Assembly: GCA_963759295.1 (NCBI GenBank)
Contig: CAVWYT010000011.1
Span: forward strand, 62,001-126,000
From: WHSW01 sp963759295
GTDB taxonomy: Bacteria > Actinomycetota > Thermoleophilia > Solirubrobacterales > 70-9
Length of the DNA: 64,000 nt
Reading direction: 5' to 3'
The position numbers were made by a program, and so were the translations under genes. This document shows, one piece after another, positions 42,034-50,514 of the stretch; position 1 is the first letter of the stretch; each line of letters opens with the position of its first letter. The notes below the pieces were generated by a model that was given only the letters and a program-made list of their open reading frames with translations, made no database searches and was not told where the DNA came from.

Positions 42034-44413
42034 TCCGTCACGGCGCCTTCGAGGTCGCGCCCGTGGACGGTGCGCGAGCAGCAAGCTCGACCTCGACGTC
42101 CTCGCCCAGTCGGAGTCGGTGTTCGCGCTCTCCAACGGCCACATCGGGTCTGCGCGCCGAATCTCGACGAGGGCGAGCCGTTCGGGCTCCCGGGCACCTA
42201 CCTGAACGGGCTCTTCGAGGCCCGCGACGCTCCCCTATGCCGAGGGGGGCTTCGGCTATCCCGAGTCGGGCCAGAGCGGTCGTCAACGCCACCAACGGCA
42301 AGCTGATCCGGCTGCTGGTCGAGGACGAGCCGTTCGACGTCCGCTACGGCGAGCTCCGCCGCCACGAGCGCGCCCTCGACCTGCGCGCCGGGACCCTGAC
42401 CCGCGACGTCGAGTGGGTGTCGCCGACCGGGGAGGCGGTGCGGATCCGCAGCGTGCGGCTGGTGTCGCTGGTCCAGCGCGCGATCGCAGCGATCCTGTAC
42501 GAGGTCGAGCCGATCGAGGGATCGCTGCGGGTCGTCCTGCAGTCCGAGCTGGTCGCCAACGAGCCGCTACCCGAGGGCGCGGGCGATCCGCGGTGGCCGC
42601 GGCCGAGGAGGCGGCGCTGATCGGCGAGCACTCGGCCGTCAGCACGACCTCCGCGCCGTGCTCGTGCACCGGACGCAGATGAGCGAGCTGCGGATGGCGG
42701 CCGCGATGGACCACATCGTCGAGGCCTCCGACGACGTCGACGCCGAGCGCGGAGGTCGACACCGACCTCGCCCGCGCCACGGTGACGGCCCAGGTCGAGG
42801 CCGGAAAGCCGTTACGCCTGATCAAGTTCATCGGCTACGGCTGGTCGAGCGAACGCTCGATGCCCGCGGTGCGCGACCAGGTCGAGGCGCGCTGGCCGAG
42901 GCCAGGCATACGGGATGGGGGCAGCCTCTGCCGCCTTCAGCGCGAGTTCCTGGACGCGTTCTGGGCCCGCGCCGACGTCGAGATCGAGGGCGAGCCCCGC
43001 CTTCAGCAGGCGCTGCGCTTCGGGATGTTCCACGTCCTGCAGGCGGGGGCACGCAACGAGGGGCGGGCGATTCCGGCCAAGGGGCTGACCGGGTCGGGCT
43101 ACGACGGCCATGCGTTCTGGGACACGGAGGCATTCGTCCTGCCGATGCTCAGCTACTCCTACCCCGAGGCGGCTCGCGATGCGCTGCGCTGGCGTCACTC
43201 GACGCTCGACCTGGCCAAGCAGCGGGCCGAGCGAGCTCGGGCTCAAGGGCGCCGCCTTTCCCTGGCGGACGATCGACGGCGCCGAGTGCTCCGGCTATTG
43301 GCCGGCCGGCACGGCCGCCTTTCACATCAACGCCGACATCGCCAACGCCGTCTCGCGCTACCTGCATTCCAGCCAGGACGATCAGAGTTCGAGAAGGACG
43401 TGCGGGCTCGAGCTGCTGGTCGAGACCGCCCGGCTGTGGCGCTCGCTCGGACACCACGACGCCGCCGGCGCGTTCCGGATCGACGGGGTCACCGGCCCCG
43501 ACGAGTATGGCGCCGTCGCCGACAACAACATCTACACCAACCTGGCGGCGCGGCAGAACCTGATCGACGCCGCCGAGAGCGCCGAGGCCCACCCGAAGGC
43601 GGCGGCGGCGGCTGGGGGTCGACTCCGAGGAGGCGGCGGCCTGGCGCGACGCCGCCAACGCGATGACGATCCCCTACGACGAGGCGCTCGGGGTGCACCA
43701 GCAGTCGGAGGCCTACACCCACCACGCGCGTCTGGGACTTCGACTCCACCCCGCCCGAGAACTACCCGCTCTTCCTGCACTACCCCTACTTCGACATCTA
43801 TCGCAAGCAGGTGATCAAGCAGGCGGACCTCGTGCTCGCGCTGATCCTTTTCGCGGGACGCGTTCACCGCCCAGGAGAAGGCGCGCAACTTCTCCTACTA
43901 CGAGGCGATCACCGTCCGCGACTCCTCGCTCTCGGCCTGCACGCAGTCGGTCATCGCGGCCGAGGTCGGCCAGCTCGACCTCGCCTTCGAGTACACGATC
44001 GAGGCGGCGCTGATGGACCTCGACGACCTCGAGCACAACTCGCGCGACGGCGTCCACATCGCGTCGCTGGCCGGCGCCTGGATCGCGGCGGTGGCGGGAT
44101 TCGGCGGCATGCGCCACGACGGCGGCAAGCTCAGCTTCGCCCCCAGGCTCCCGCAGCAGCTCAACCGGCTCTGCTTCCGCGTCGCCTTCCGCGAGCCAGC
44201 GTGGTCGAGGTCGAGGCGACCGCGACCAGGCCACCTACAGCCTGCAGCGAGGGCGACGAGCTCGAGATCACGGCCACCACGGCGAGGAGCTGGCTGCTGA
44301 AGCCCGACGACCCCGACGACGAAGCCGATCCCGCCGATCCGCCCCGGGCCAGGCCGAGCCAGCCCGCGGGCCGCGGGCCGCTGAGCGCGCGCGGGGCGCG
44401 GGTAGGCCGATGA
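42030..44413 (+). pseudogene. GH65 disaccharide phosphorylase (kojibiose/trehalose/maltose type), many frame breaks
   Basis: About 790 codons of glycoside hydrolase family 65 spread over three frames. Segments in order: FEVAP, PWTVREQQ, LDLDVLAQSESVFALSNGHIG, NLDEGEPFGLPGTYLNG, VVNATNGKLIRLL, MSELRMAAAMDHIV, VEAGKPLRLIKFIGYGWSS, REFLDAFW, GLTGSGYDGHAFWDTEAF, GAAFPWRTIDGAECSGYW, VTGPDEYGAVADNNIYTN (catalytic Glu), then WDFDSTPPENYPLFLHYPY and FGGMRHDGGKLSFAPRLP. I count at least 15 switches, each with conserved residues on both sides, so sequence error is likelier than decay. GH65 enzymes cleave disaccharides with phosphate to beta-glucose 1-phosphate. ATGA overlap with rpiB. Confidence 0.8.
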
Positions 44414-44860
44414 GAGATCGCGATCGCGGCCGACGAGCGGGTGGGGATCGCCGAGGGCCTGTGCCGCGAGCCGTGCGCGAACGCGGCCACGAGCCGTTCG
44501 CCCACGGCGCGCTGGCGAGCCGACGAGCGCGACGACTGGGCGTGGGCGAGCGAGATCGCAGCGCGCGACGTCGCCGAAGGGCGAGCCGAGCAGGCGGTCG
44601 TCTGCTGCTGGACCGGGACCGGGGCCTCGATCGCGGCGAACAAGGTCCCGGGCATCCGCGCCGCGCTCTGCGCCGACGCGCCGACGGCCGAGGGCGCACG
44701 GCGCTGGAACGACGCGAACGTGCTGGCGCTCAGCCTGCGGACGACCTCGCACGCGGAGCTCGCGGAGATCCTCGACGCGTGGTTCGCCGCCACGCCGTCG
44801 GACGAGGCGGACGACCGCGCCAACGTCGGTCACCTTGCGGAGATCGAGGCGAGACCGTGA
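44410..44860 (+). CDS. rpiB: RpiB/LacA-family sugar-phosphate isomerase (frame breaks near start)
   Basis: About 150 codons, the family length. The body reads ARDVAEGRAEQAVVCCWTGTGASIAANKVPGIRAAL and NDANVLALSLRTTSHAELAEILDAWF, the RpiB active-site and hinge regions; the catalytic Cys is in CCWTGTG. The first 45 codons cross frames three times (MR-IAIAADERVGIAEGLCRE-VRERGHEPFAHGALA-DERDDWAW). It isomerises ribose 5-phosphate, allose- or galactose-type phosphates. ATG 44410 overlaps the GH65 stop; its own stop overlaps the reductase start (GTGA). The CWTGTG variant departs from the common CGSGIG loop. Confidence 0.78.
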
Positions 44861-45610
44861 GGCAGCTGCTGCCGGAGGTGGCGCGGACGACGGTCGACGA
44901 GCAGATCGCCAGCCTCGACCTGGTCGGCGCAGCGCATCCCGAGCGCCCCTACGTGGTCTCGAACTTCGCCCTCACCCTCGACGGCCACGCGACCTTCGAG
45001 GGGCGGTCGGGGACGATCGGCTCCGACACCGACACCGCGATGCTGGTCGGCCTGCGAACTCGCGTCGACGCGGTGATGATCGGCGCCGGGACGATGCGCG
45101 CCGAGCGCTACGGGCGGGTGGTCGCCGATCCCGCGAAGCGCGAGCGCCGCGAGCGCGAGGGGCTGCCCTACGACCCGCTGATGGTGATCGTCTCCGGGCG
45201 GCTCGACATCCCGTGGGACGCGCCGCTGTTCACCGGCGGCGGGCGGGTGCTGATTGCGACCTCCTCCGAGAACTCGCCGCCGCCCACGGCGGCGACGGTT
45301 CGCGTCTTTCGCCAGCCGGGGACGAATCGACCTCGGGGCCCTGCTCGCCCACCTGCGCGCCGAGCGCGGCGTGCGCTCGCTGCTCTGCGAGGGCGGCCCT
45401 CGACTCCACGGCCAGCTGCTCGAGGAGGGCGTGCTCGACGAGATGTTCGTCACCCACGCCCCGAAGGTGACCGGGGGCGTCGGCCCGGGCCTCGTCTCCG
45501 GGCTCACCGAGGGCGACCGCGGCGTCGGGCTCACCTGGCTGCTGCACGAGGAGAGCACGGGCGAGCTCTTCGCCCGCTACGCGGTCGAACGCCGGTCCGG
45601 CGCGGGATGA
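44857..45610 (+). CDS. RibD C-terminal / dihydrofolate reductase-fold reductase (one frame break)
   Basis: About 251 codons. Segment one: RPYVVSNFALTLDGHATFEGRSGTIGSDTDTAMLVGLRTRVDAVMIGAGTMRAERYGR, the RibD-C substrate and NADPH motifs. Segment two, frame shifted after about 45320, is RIDLGALLAHLRAERGVRSLLCEGGPRLHGQLLEEGVLDEMFVTHAPKVTGG. There is one extra base near CCGGGGACGAATCG. The fold reduces the ribosyl group of pyrimidines or related compounds with NADPH; a stand-alone domain like this may act in flavin-type or other pathways. GTG 44857 overlaps the rpiB stop. Confidence 0.8.
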
Positions 45611-46345
45611 ATCCCGTGCTTGGCGCCCGGGGCCGCCGACGGGACCAGGTACTGGCCGGTCTCGCCCGGGGATCAGCCCGGCCTGCTCCGCTCCGCGCTC
45701 ACCCCGGCGCAGCATTCGCAGCGCGAGGATCGTCGCACCGAGCACCGCCGACATCCCGAGGCTGACCTGGACGCTGAGCAGTCCCTCGCGGCTCCAGTAA
45801 ACGTCCTCGAACTCGAGCAGCAGGGCCGCCTCGTCGAAGGTGAGCCCGATGCCGGCACCAAACGGGAAGGCGAGCAGCTCCTCGACGCGCTCGTCCCTGC
45901 TGACCATCGCTGCGCCGCCGCAGAAAAACGCGGCCAGGATCCCGGGAACGAAGTGGTGCACGTGGCGACCGCCGACGCGAACGTTGCTGGCCGGCCACCA
46001 TCCGCCGCGGATCCCCCAGGTCGAGAGCCGGACGAGCGCGACCGCGCCGGTGAAGCCGCTGAGGATGTTGAAGAGGACGATCTCGCCGCGAGGGGCGGCG
46101 GAGACGGCCTCGCGCGCGACCGTGACCGTGTCCTGGGTCGCCTGGCTGGCGGCACCCAAGGCGTGCTCGGCGGTGACGATCACGCCGCCGTTCGCCGGGG
46201 GCTCCACCGGAGCCCGGCGGCGAGCCATGCGAGCGAACTGGCCGACGATCACCGTCCCGGCGGTGGCGGCGGCGGTGGCCGCGAGCGCGAGCGTCGCCCG
46301 GTCGGCGGCGAGCGCTGCGCGGCGCCTGATCGGTAGCCGAAACAC
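45577..46345 (-). CDS. conserved actinobacterial integral membrane protein (probable frame break near end)
   Basis: About 256 codons if read across a likely break near 45660. A TM-like N-terminus (ATLALAATAAATAGTVIVGQF) is followed by the conserved block EIVLFNILSGFTGAVALVRLSTWGIRGGWWPASNVRVGGRHVHHFVPGILAAFFCGGA and LAFPFGAGIGLTFDEAALLLEFEDVYW. The HHFVPG and FDEAALLL motifs recur in unnamed actinobacterial membrane proteins, perhaps metal- or lipid-related; the function is unknown. The open frame continues to 45230 only by reading antisense to the reductase, so I end it at TAG 45577 in the alternative frame (TGQYLVPSAAPGAKHG). Confidence 0.6.
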
Positions 46346-46347
46346 GC

Positions 46348-47595
46348 CTAGAGGCGTACGAGGTTCTCCGCCTCGATGCCCCGGGTCGCGGCCCGAAAGT
46401 CGACGACCAGCGGAGCCTCGGCGATCACGCGCCGGTAGTCGACCTCGGGGTGCGCAGTGATCACGCAGGCGACGTCACAGCCGGCGAGCGCCTCCGTGAG
46501 CTCGATCGAGCGCAGGCCGAGCTCGGCGACCTCCGGCACGTGCTGGTCGTGGTAACTGACCTCGGCGCCGAGCGCCCGCAGCAAGTAGGCGATCTTCAGC
46601 GAAGGAGCCTCGCGCATGTCACCGACCCCGGCCTTGTAGGAGGCGCCGAGCAGCAGGACGCGGGAGTCGCGGGCCGGCTTGCCGGCGTCGTTGAGCGCCC
46701 GCACGATCCGCCCGACGCAATAGTGGGGCTGGTGCTGGTTGACCTTGCCCGCGAGCTCGACGAACTCGGCCGGGAAGTCGTACTCGCGCGCCTTGAAGGC
46801 GAGGTAGAACGGATCGACCGGCAGGCAGTGGCCGCCCATCCCCGGGCCGGGGTCGAAGCGCATGAACCCGTAGGGCTTGGTCGCCGCGGCGTCGATTACC
46901 TCCCAGACGTCGATTCCCATCCGGTCGCAGAGCACCGCGAGCTCGTTGACGAGCGCGATGTTGACCGAGCGGAAGATGTTCTCGAGCAGCTTCGACATCT
47001 CCGCCGCCTCGGGTGTGCTGACGGCGACGACCTCGTCGCAAACCTCGGCGTAGACCTCGCGGGCGCGCGCTGTGCACGCGTCGGTCAGCCCGCCGACCAC
47101 CTTCGGCGTCGTCCTGATCGTGTGGTCGGTGCGCCCGGGGTCTATGCGCTCGGGCGAGAACGCGAGATGGAAGTCGCGGCCGGCCGCGAGTCCGGACTCC
47201 TCGAGGATCGGCAGCAGACGCTCGCGGGTGGTCCCCGGGTAGCTGGTCGATTCGAGCACCACCAGCTGGCCCTCGGAGAGGACGCCGGCGAGCGCGTGGC
47301 CGGAGTCGACGATGTGGCTGAGATCGGGCTCGCGTTGGTTGGCGAGCGGGGTCGGGACGCAGATCAGGACCGCGTCGCAGCCGGAGAGCGTCGCCGGGTC
47401 GGTGCTGGCGCTGAACCGCTCCGAGATCGCCGCCAGGCGCTCGGGGTCGACGTCCTCGACCCGACTGCGGGCCCCGGCGAGCCCGTCGACGACCCTGGCG
47501 TCGACGTCGACGCCCACGACCTGGTGCCCCGCCTCGGCGAAGGCGACCGCGAGCGGAAGCCCGACGTAGCCGAGCCCGATGATCCCGACTCTCAT
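46348..47595 (-). CDS. nucleotide-sugar dehydrogenase (UDP-ManNAc/UDP-glucose dehydrogenase family)
   Basis: 415 residues. Rossmann GLGYVGLPLAVAFAEAGH, LICVPTPLA, ESTSYPGTT, SPERIDPGRTD, the catalytic cysteine in PGMGGHCLPVDP, and the C-terminal UDP-binding domain (LLLGASYKAGVGDMREAPSLKI). It oxidises a UDP-sugar C6 alcohol to a uronate with two NAD, for surface polysaccharide. The SPERIDPG and GGHCLPVDP wording is nearest to WecC/TviB-type UDP-N-acetyl-mannosaminuronate dehydrogenases. It overlaps the WecB-like short ORF upstream (ATGA). Confidence 0.88.
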   Translation of the reverse strand: MRVGIIGLGYVGLPLAVAFAEAGHQVVGVDVDARVVDGLAGARSRVEDVDPERLAAISERFSASTDPATLSGCDAVLICVPTPLANQREPDLSHIVDSGHALAGVLSEGQLVVLESTSYPGTTRERLLPILEESGLAAGRDFHLAFSPERIDPGRTDHTIRTTPKVVGGLTDACTARAREVYAEVCDEVVAVSTPEAAEMSKLLENIFRSVNIALVNELAVLCDRMGIDVWEVIDAAATKPYGFMRFDPGPGMGGHCLPVDPFYLAFKAREYDFPAEFVELAGKVNQHQPHYCVGRIVRALNDAGKPARDSRVLLLGASYKAGVGDMREAPSLKIAYLLRALGAEVSYHDQHVPEVAELGLRSIELTEALAGCDVACVITAHPEVDYRRVIAEAPLVVDFRAATRGIEAENLVRL

Positions 47596-47873
47596 GCCGC
47601 GGCAGTGTAGGTATCCGCGAGTTGCGCGATCAAGCGACCGTTCTCGCTCGCGGGCGAGCGTGCAGCGTCACTGGCGACGACGGGAATCGAGAGCTTCGTC
47701 GCGACCAGCGCCGCGGCGAGCGCGGTGTCCGAGTCGTCAGCGAGCAGCACCGACTCCGGGCGCTCGGCCGCAAGCACCCCCTCGAGGCGCGTCAGGGCCT
47801 CGGCGAGTGGCCCGATCGACTGGGCGCCGCCGGCCGCGGCCGTGCCCTCACCCGCGATCGTCATCGCGCTCAC
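47592..47873 (-). CDS. short protein resembling one part of UDP-GlcNAc 2-epimerase (WecB)
   Basis: 93 residues from GTG 47873. Residues 30-90 (LEGVLAAERPESVLLADDSDTALAAALVATKLSIPVVASDAARSPASENGRLIAQLAD) line up by eye with the WecB stretch that reads like GDTTSALAAALAAFKLGIPVAHVEAGLRS...N..LTD.LAD. The rest of the roughly 370-residue epimerase is absent. It may be a relic of wecB or a small stand-alone protein. It is coupled by ATGA to the dehydrogenase, which would normally act after WecB; that supports the reading. No catalytic site is complete. Confidence 0.5.
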   Translation of the reverse strand: MSAMTIAGEGTAAAGGAQSIGPLAEALTRLEGVLAAERPESVLLADDSDTALAAALVATKLSIPVVASDAARSPASENGRLIAQLADTYTAAA

Positions 47874-47942
47874 GTTTGAAAGCCTTGCAAATCGGTGAAC
47901 AGGAAAGGCATGTGCAGCACGCCTTTACGCCGGCGATGTCGC

Positions 47943-47948
47943 TAGGCT
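47943..47948 (+). promoter_or_regulatory. TAGGCT, probable leaderless -10 element
   Basis: TAGGCT is 8 bases before ATG 47957 of a 36-codon ORF. Confidence 0.35.
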
Positions 47949-47956
47949 CTCCCGAG

Positions 47957-48067
47957 ATGAAGCGCTTGCTCGCGCCGCTCTCGCTGGGCGTGATCGCCGC
48001 CCGGCACCTCGCCTGGTACGTGAGCTACCAGGTGAGCGGCCAGACCCGGGCCCGGCCTCAGCTTTAA
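47957..48067 (+). CDS. possible 36-residue small protein
   Basis: MKRLLAPLSLGVIAARHLAWYVSYQVSGQTRARPQL: a basic start, a hydrophobic middle (about residues 5-24) and a polar tail, like a tiny membrane-associated peptide. I recognise no family. Support is a TAGGCT hexamer 8 bases before ATG 47957, the same layout as other leaderless genes here. Against it: no homologue is known to me and the ORF is short. It converges with the DUF2182 gene, whose stop is 18 bases away. Confidence 0.35.
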   Translation: MKRLLAPLSLGVIAARHLAWYVSYQVSGQTRARPQL

Positions 48068-48085
48068 GCACTTCTTGACGACCCT

Positions 48086-49042
48086 TCAGTGCATCGGGCC
48101 GGTATCCATCGACCCGCCGCTCATCGCATCGCCCTCCATCGAGCCGTCGCGCGAAGCGCCGTTCGAGCCGTCGTTCGGCGAGCGGCCCCCCATCGAGCCA
48201 CCGCTCATCGACCCCTGATCCATGCCCTGCATGGCCCGCATCGCCGCCGGGGACCCGGGGAGGGTGAGGCCCGGGACGCTCGACGGCGCGAATGCGAGCG
48301 CCAAGCCGAGGACCAAGAGCAGGACCGCGATCCCGCGGTTTGCGAGCGCCCTCCATGGCAAGAGCTTCTCGACCGCGATCAGCGCGGCGATCAGCGCCAT
48401 CCAGCCGAGGCTCATCACGCCGAGCGCGAACAGCGCCGCCATCAGCGCCCAGCAGCAACCAACGCACCAGGCGCCATGGATGACCCCCATTCGCAGGGCG
48501 CCGAGTCGTCCCCGCCGCCAGTGGTGCATCAGGAACATGAACGGACTGCGGCAGTGCCGCAGGCAGACGTCCTTCAGCGGCGTGAGTTGGTAGACGGCGG
48601 CGGCAACGACGACGCCGCCGGCGAGGTACGGGCCGCCGTTGTCCCAGGAGAAGAGCTCGCCCGTTGCGGCCTGGCCTAGCTGGTATGTCGCGTAGCCCAA
48701 CAAGCCCGCGGCCGACCAGGCGATCAGGTACCCGACGACGAACAGGGAGGTTGCCCCGATCGCTACCGTCTCGCCGCGCTCTCGCCGCGCCCCCTGGATC
48801 CGCACGTGCATGAGCACCATTGGCGCGATCGAGGGGAACATCATCGCGGCCATCATCACCACCCAAACGCCGAGGAAGAACCCGAGCTCTCCCGGGTCCG
48901 TGCCCGGGCCGGCGTCCATCCCGGTCATCTGCTCGCTCGTGATTGCCCACGCGACGGCGGCCAGCGAGACGAGGAGCCCGATCAGCCCCAGCTGAATCAG
49001 GCCCGGAAGCGGTGGGACACGACGTATGGCCGCCGACTCCAT
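48086..49042 (-). CDS. DUF2182-family predicted metal-binding membrane protein
   Basis: 318 residues with about six to seven membrane helices. Family motifs: FFLGVWVVMMAAMMFPSIAPMV, LKDVCLRHCRSPFMFLMHHWR and GVIHGAWCVGCCWALMAALFALGVMSL; the CxxxC and CVGCCW cysteines with nearby Met and His are the proposed metal ligands. The C-terminal 60 residues are a Met/Ser/Gly/Asp-rich tail (GSMSGGSMGG, GDAMSGGSMDTGPMH), typical of copper-binding proteins. The family (COG5486) is uncharacterised. ATG 49042 has a GAGGCAGAG element. A copper or other soft-metal role is an inference from composition. Confidence 0.78.
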   Translation of the reverse strand: MESAAIRRVPPLPGLIQLGLIGLLVSLAAVAWAITSEQMTGMDAGPGTDPGELGFFLGVWVVMMAAMMFPSIAPMVLMHVRIQGARRERGETVAIGATSLFVVGYLIAWSAAGLLGYATYQLGQAATGELFSWDNGGPYLAGGVVVAAAVYQLTPLKDVCLRHCRSPFMFLMHHWRRGRLGALRMGVIHGAWCVGCCWALMAALFALGVMSLGWMALIAALIAVEKLLPWRALANRGIAVLLLVLGLALAFAPSSVPGLTLPGSPAAMRAMQGMDQGSMSGGSMGGRSPNDGSNGASRDGSMEGDAMSGGSMDTGPMH

Positions 49043-49232
49043 AGCTCTGCCTCAGTGCAAGGGTCGTGTCGCGTTCAGGCCGCCCAAGGAGTCGACCTCA
49101 CCGCCGATGCAATCGACTGCGTGAGTCCATCCTCGGCGAGTCCAAAGCGTGTCGCATCCTCGGAACGGAGATCGGGTCAGATTCGACTGTAGTCCGGGGG
49201 GTTAATCGGGTCAAGCGGGCACGGACGCGGCC

Positions 49233-50333
49233 CTAACCGCCGCAAGGAGTGCCGATCGCCGTGGCCAACTGACAGTAGGCGGGCTTCGCGGTCAAGTCCT
49301 CGCGCACCACGCCGGTCTGGTTCCAGTAGCCCCCCTCGTAGCCGATGTCGTGGAAGCGATGGATGATGAAGACGGCGACGTCGTGTCCCTCGACCGAGTG
49401 GTAGAGGCGCGCCAGCTCGTCGCCCTGATTTTCCAGGGTGACGCCGGACGTCCCGTCGCTCGAAAGGCCCATCTCGGTGATCCAGAGCGAGGTGCCCGAA
49501 TCGGCGTTGGCGTCGCGGACCGCCCGCAGCTTGTCGAGGCGCTTCGCCATGTTCTCGACAAGGGGAACCTGGGTCGTGTAGGGATGGGCGCCGATGCCCT
49601 CGAAGTAGCCGGCACCCGCCGACGCGTACACCTGTTTCAGGTACTCGGCGGCGCCCATGGTCGTGGCGGTGTTGGTCGCCGGTCCGAGGCCGCCGACCAC
49701 GACCGGCTTCGTGCTGTGCTGCGCCACCGCAGCGTCATGGGCGGTCCGCAGGATCGCGGCATAGCGCTTGGGATCGGGAGCCGGCGCCCAGAAGCGGCCG
49801 AGGTTTGGCTCGTTCCAGACCTCGATCGCGCGCACGTCCGGATAGCGGGCGATCGCGGCGCGGACGAACTTCTTCCATTGGCCGTCGTACTTCGCAAGCG
49901 GCGGGTAGAGGCAAAGGCCGGAAACCGGGCATTGGGCACTGCGATCGCGCGCCCAGACCGGGGCGTTGGCCAGCACCATCACCGGCTGGGGGGCGTAGCG
50001 CTGCATGGCGTCGTACTCACCGTCGGGCTCCGTCCAGTCGTACTTGCCCTTGGTCTGTTCCACCATCGCCCACTGGACGCTGAAGCGATCGGCCGAGAGC
50101 GCGTCGGGCTGGATCGCGCCGCCGATCCGCACCTGGGTGGTCGTCAAATCAGCGCTCCACCATCCCAACTGCGGGTTGGACCAACCCCAGCCCTCGTTGA
50201 ACCCCCATGGCACCGTCGGTCCGCCGGGACTCCCCGTCTCGCTCAGATGCGTGGCGGATGCTGTGCCGACAAGCAGCAACGACAACACGGCCGTGGCGGT
50301 GGCGATGAGGGTCGAGCGCGCCTTGATGTTCAC
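49233..50333 (-). CDS. secreted clan-A glycoside hydrolase (GH5/GH39-like)
   Basis: 366 residues from GTG 50333, which has a strong GGGAGG ribosome site; a longer ORF start 29 codons upstream lacks one. A signal peptide is visible (STLIATATAVLSLLLVGTASA). The TIM barrel contains the acid/base Glu in AIEVWNEPNLGRFW and the nucleophile Glu in SLWITEMGLSS, the clan GH-A pair. Cysteines (CPVSGLCLYPP and CGG at the end) fit an exported protein. The substrate, probably a plant or microbial polysaccharide, is not predictable. A hairpin (CCCGG-TGT-CCGGG) abuts the ribosome site. Confidence 0.84.
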   Translation of the reverse strand: MNIKARSTLIATATAVLSLLLVGTASATHLSETGSPGGPTVPWGFNEGWGWSNPQLGWWSADLTTTQVRIGGAIQPDALSADRFSVQWAMVEQTKGKYDWTEPDGEYDAMQRYAPQPVMVLANAPVWARDRSAQCPVSGLCLYPPLAKYDGQWKKFVRAAIARYPDVRAIEVWNEPNLGRFWAPAPDPKRYAAILRTAHDAAVAQHSTKPVVVGGLGPATNTATTMGAAEYLKQVYASAGAGYFEGIGAHPYTTQVPLVENMAKRLDKLRAVRDANADSGTSLWITEMGLSSDGTSGVTLENQGDELARLYHSVEGHDVAVFIIHRFHDIGYEGGYWNQTGVVREDLTAKPAYCQLATAIGTPCGG

Positions 50334-50514
50334 GAAACCTCCCGGACACCGGGCAGGTGTCTCTGCAAACGCATGGCCCCCAACTTGGAAGAACCTACCC
50401 GAGCTGCGATCCGATCGCATCAGTAGTCAGCCGCCGATCGCTCTCGGGCTTTCCACCTCGCCCGGCCAATGCGGCGGTTGCATCCTTCCCGGGCGGCCCA
50501 CGTCCATACGGAAC

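Noticed and set aside
42030..44413. Programmed frameshifting or stop-codon recoding in GH65
   Set aside because: At least 15 shifts in both directions without a shared slippery motif cannot be programmed; sequence error explains them better.
45230..45576. C-terminal extension of the minus-strand membrane protein
   Set aside because: It is antisense to the conserved second half of the RibD-C reductase and is compositionally shadow-like; another frame gives a sensible tail and stop at 45577.
48292..48593. Plus-strand frames opposite the DUF2182 gene
   Set aside because: Arg/Ala/Ser shadows of a clear membrane protein on the minus strand; no motif and no ribosome site.
50334..50400. Riboswitch upstream of the secreted glycosidase
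   Set aside because: There is a short hairpin (CCCGG-TGT-CCGGG) next to the ribosome site, but no conserved riboswitch core could be recognised; kept only as a note in the gene entry.
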